A stretch of 23,536 nt of DNA from Dorea sp. AF36-15AT (lineage in GTDB: Bacteria; Bacillota; Clostridia; Lachnospirales; Lachnospiraceae), in NCBI RefSeq assembly GCF_003477705.1, contig NZ_QUDV01000016.1:1-23536 (forward strand), in the 5' to 3' direction. The notes beneath the pieces were generated by a model, which saw only the letters and a list, made by a program, of their open reading frames with translations, was not told the origin of the DNA and made no database searches. Below are positions 21,949 to 23,536 of this stretch, piece by piece (position 1 is the first letter of the stretch; every line of letters starts with the position of its first letter). The translations under genes and the position numbers were made by a program.

Positions 21949-23520
21949 TTACAAACTGTCTTTTAAATATTCACGTGTCACACTGCGGGAAGATTCTAAC
22001 ATTTCTTTTGGTGTTCCTGCAAAGAGAAGTTTGCCGCCTGCCAGACCACCTTCAGGTCCAAGCTCTACAATATAGTCAGCATCCTTTATAATATCAAGAC
22101 TGTGTTCGATAATAAACAGCGTATTGCCCTGATCCGTCATCTTATTGAAGAGTTCCATAAGCCGTCTGATATCATCCAGATGCAGTCCGTCTGTCGGTTC
22201 ATCCAGAATGAATATCTGTCCCCGCTCATCCAGCTTGCTCGCCAGCTTGATACGTTGCAGTTCTCCGCCGGAAAGAGTTGACATTGACTGATTCAGATGC
22301 AGATATCCAAGACCAACCTGTGCCAGTGTATCCAGTTTGCATACAAAATTGGCATTTTCAAAAAAATTGATTGCCTGACGTACTGTCATATCCATAACTT
22401 CAGCAATGTTTTTTTCTTTATATTGATATTTAAGCACTTCCTTAGAATATCTGGTTCCATGGCATATCTCACAAACCGTCTCGATAGAATCCATATATGC
22501 CATTTCTGATATAATTACACCTTTTCCCTGACATACAGGGCAGGCGCCTTTGGAATTGAAGCTGAAATATGCCTTTGCAACATGATTTGCCTTTGCAAAC
22601 AGGGTTCTGATTTCATCTGCAATATCCAGATATGTAGCCGGAGTTGACCTTAAATTGATTCCTATATCCTTCTGTCGGATTGAAATAACCTCGCCTGGAT
22701 ATTGGCTGGTAAAATATTCCATCAGTGAACTTTTCCCGGAGCCGGCCACACCGGCAATGACTGTCATAACGCCAAGCGGAAGTTTCACATTTACATTTTT
22801 CAGATTATGAAGATTTGCATGTTTAACTTGATACCAGTCTGTCGGCTTTCTGTATTCCATTTTTATCGGAGTTTTTGCTCGCAACATACGTCCTGTCACT
22901 GTATCTGACTCCAGGAGCCCCTTATAATTGCCCTGGTACATAATCTGCCCGCCATTGATACCTGCTTCCGGTCCCATATCCACAATATGATCCGCCAGTG
23001 CAATAACTTCTCGGTGATGTTCCACAATCATAACAGTATTGCCGTGTTCTTTTAATTTTATCAGAGAATTTTTAAGCTTTTGGATATCTCTCGCATGTAA
23101 TCCTACACTTGGCTCATCCAGTACATACATCATATCTGTAAGTGGTGAATTGATATACCTGGCAATTTTAATTCGTTGTGCTTCGCCGCCTGAAAGTGTA
23201 TCAGTTCCCCGGCTAAGCGAAAGATACCCTAGTCCAATCTCTGTCAGTGCGTTCATCCGTTTCAAAATTTCAGTTTTGATATCGCGTGCCAGCGGATCAT
23301 CAATCTGACGTATAAATTTTGCTGCATCAGGAATTGGCATATCGGAAACTTCACAGATATTTTTGCCATTGATCAGGCAACTGCGGATTTTGGCATTCAG
23401 TCTGGTTCCGTTGCAGTCCGGACAGGTAAATGTGTGAACGATACGATCCAGTTCCTTTTTGTGAAGCTGACCTTCCTTTAAAGTGTACCCTTTGTCAAGG
23501 ACACTATGACTTTTTCCTTT
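21949..23520 (-). CDS. UvrA-like paired-ATPase protein, 5' part missing and probably frameshifted
   Basis: C-terminal two thirds of a UvrA-family protein. The first half retains a zinc-finger start (F-T-C-P-D-C-N-G-T-R-L-N), signature L-S-G-G-E-A-Q-R-I and Walker B Y-V-L-D-E-P-S-V-G-L-H. The second half has Walker A G-V-A-G-S-G-K-S-S-L, a second zinc finger (C-P-V-C-Q-G-K-G ... C-E-I-C-H-G-T), signature L-S-G-G-E-L-Q-R-I and I-F-I-L-D-E-P-T-D-G-L-H. Its spacing and short C-terminus resemble UvrA paralogues (UvrA2-type, linked to damage or drug tolerance), not canonical UvrA. The first in-frame ATG is at 23340, but family sequence continues upstream of it to an in-frame TGA at 23521-23523, with no usable start codon between. 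This points to a frameshift in the A-rich run at ~23509-23520. Confidence 0.85.
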   Translation of the reverse strand, partial: KGKSHSVLDKGYTLKEGQLHKKELDRIVHTFTCPDCNGTRLNAKIRSCLINGKNICEVSDMPIPDAAKFIRQIDDPLARDIKTEILKRMNALTEIGLGYLSLSRGTDTLSGGEAQRIKIARYINSPLTDMMYVLDEPSVGLHARDIQKLKNSLIKLKEHGNTVMIVEHHREVIALADHIVDMGPEAGINGGQIMYQGNYKGLLESDTVTGRMLRAKTPIKMEYRKPTDWYQVKHANLHNLKNVNVKLPLGVMTVIAGVAGSGKSSLMEYFTSQYPGEVISIRQKDIGINLRSTPATYLDIADEIRTLFAKANHVAKAYFSFNSKGACPVCQGKGVIISEMAYMDSIETVCEICHGTRYSKEVLKYQYKEKNIAEVMDMTVRQAINFFENANFVCKLDTLAQVGLGYLHLNQSMSTLSGGELQRIKLASKLDERGQIFILDEPTDGLHLDDIRRLMELFNKMTDQGNTLFIIEHSLDIIKDADYIVELGPEGGLAGGKLLFAGTPKEMLESSRSVTREYLKDSL

Positions 23521-23536
23521 TCAGATTTCTATTATA

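Overview
The window looks like a chromosome segment of a Lachnospiraceae-type clostridial gut Firmicute. This is inferred from strong AGGAGG-type ribosome binding sites, the MEP-pathway ispG, a two-subunit glutamate synthase, clostridial-type phage lysis genes and moderate G+C. No 16S or other taxonomic marker is present, so the placement is approximate.

Positions 1-3894 (+ strand) are the late end of a prophage or phage-like element: a short coiled-coil protein, an XkdX-type protein, a set of small Ig-like/beta-rich tail proteins with internal repeats, a tiny ORF, a holin and an amidase endolysin. Positions 3895-4157 have no obvious protein gene of ordinary size, but hold short repeats (possible element boundary) and a 22-codon leader ORF overlapping a hairpin in front of a small two-helix membrane protein.

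Positions 4431-6950 (- strand) carry ispG, a SorC/DeoR-type sugar-sensing regulator and a divergent HPr-like phosphocarrier, apparently one transcript from a near-consensus promoter and ended by a 14-bp-stem bidirectional terminator.

Positions 7075-12669 (- strand) are a transport operon: lipoprotein solute-binding protein, an intra-operon terminator, a fused two-domain permease, an ATPase, a metallo-beta-lactamase-fold hydrolase and an MgtC-family membrane protein. A PHP-domain phosphoesterase gene diverges from it. The substrate is not determined by the sequence; a phosphorus-containing compound is one speculative reading.

Positions 13745-21930 (+ strand) are a nitrogen-assimilation block: gltB-gltD (glutamate synthase), then an ammonium channel fused to a complete PII domain. 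Both transcription units have the same unusual start: a strong sigma-A promoter with 17-bp spacer, the heptamer ATCGAAC at the expected transcription start, then at once an intrinsic terminator whose arms begin AAGGCG and end CGCCTT. This suggests that both are controlled together by conditional termination and is the most interesting signal in the window.

Positions 21949-23536 (- strand) carry a UvrA-like paired-ATPase gene cut by the window edge, with an apparent frameshift in an A-rich run near that edge.
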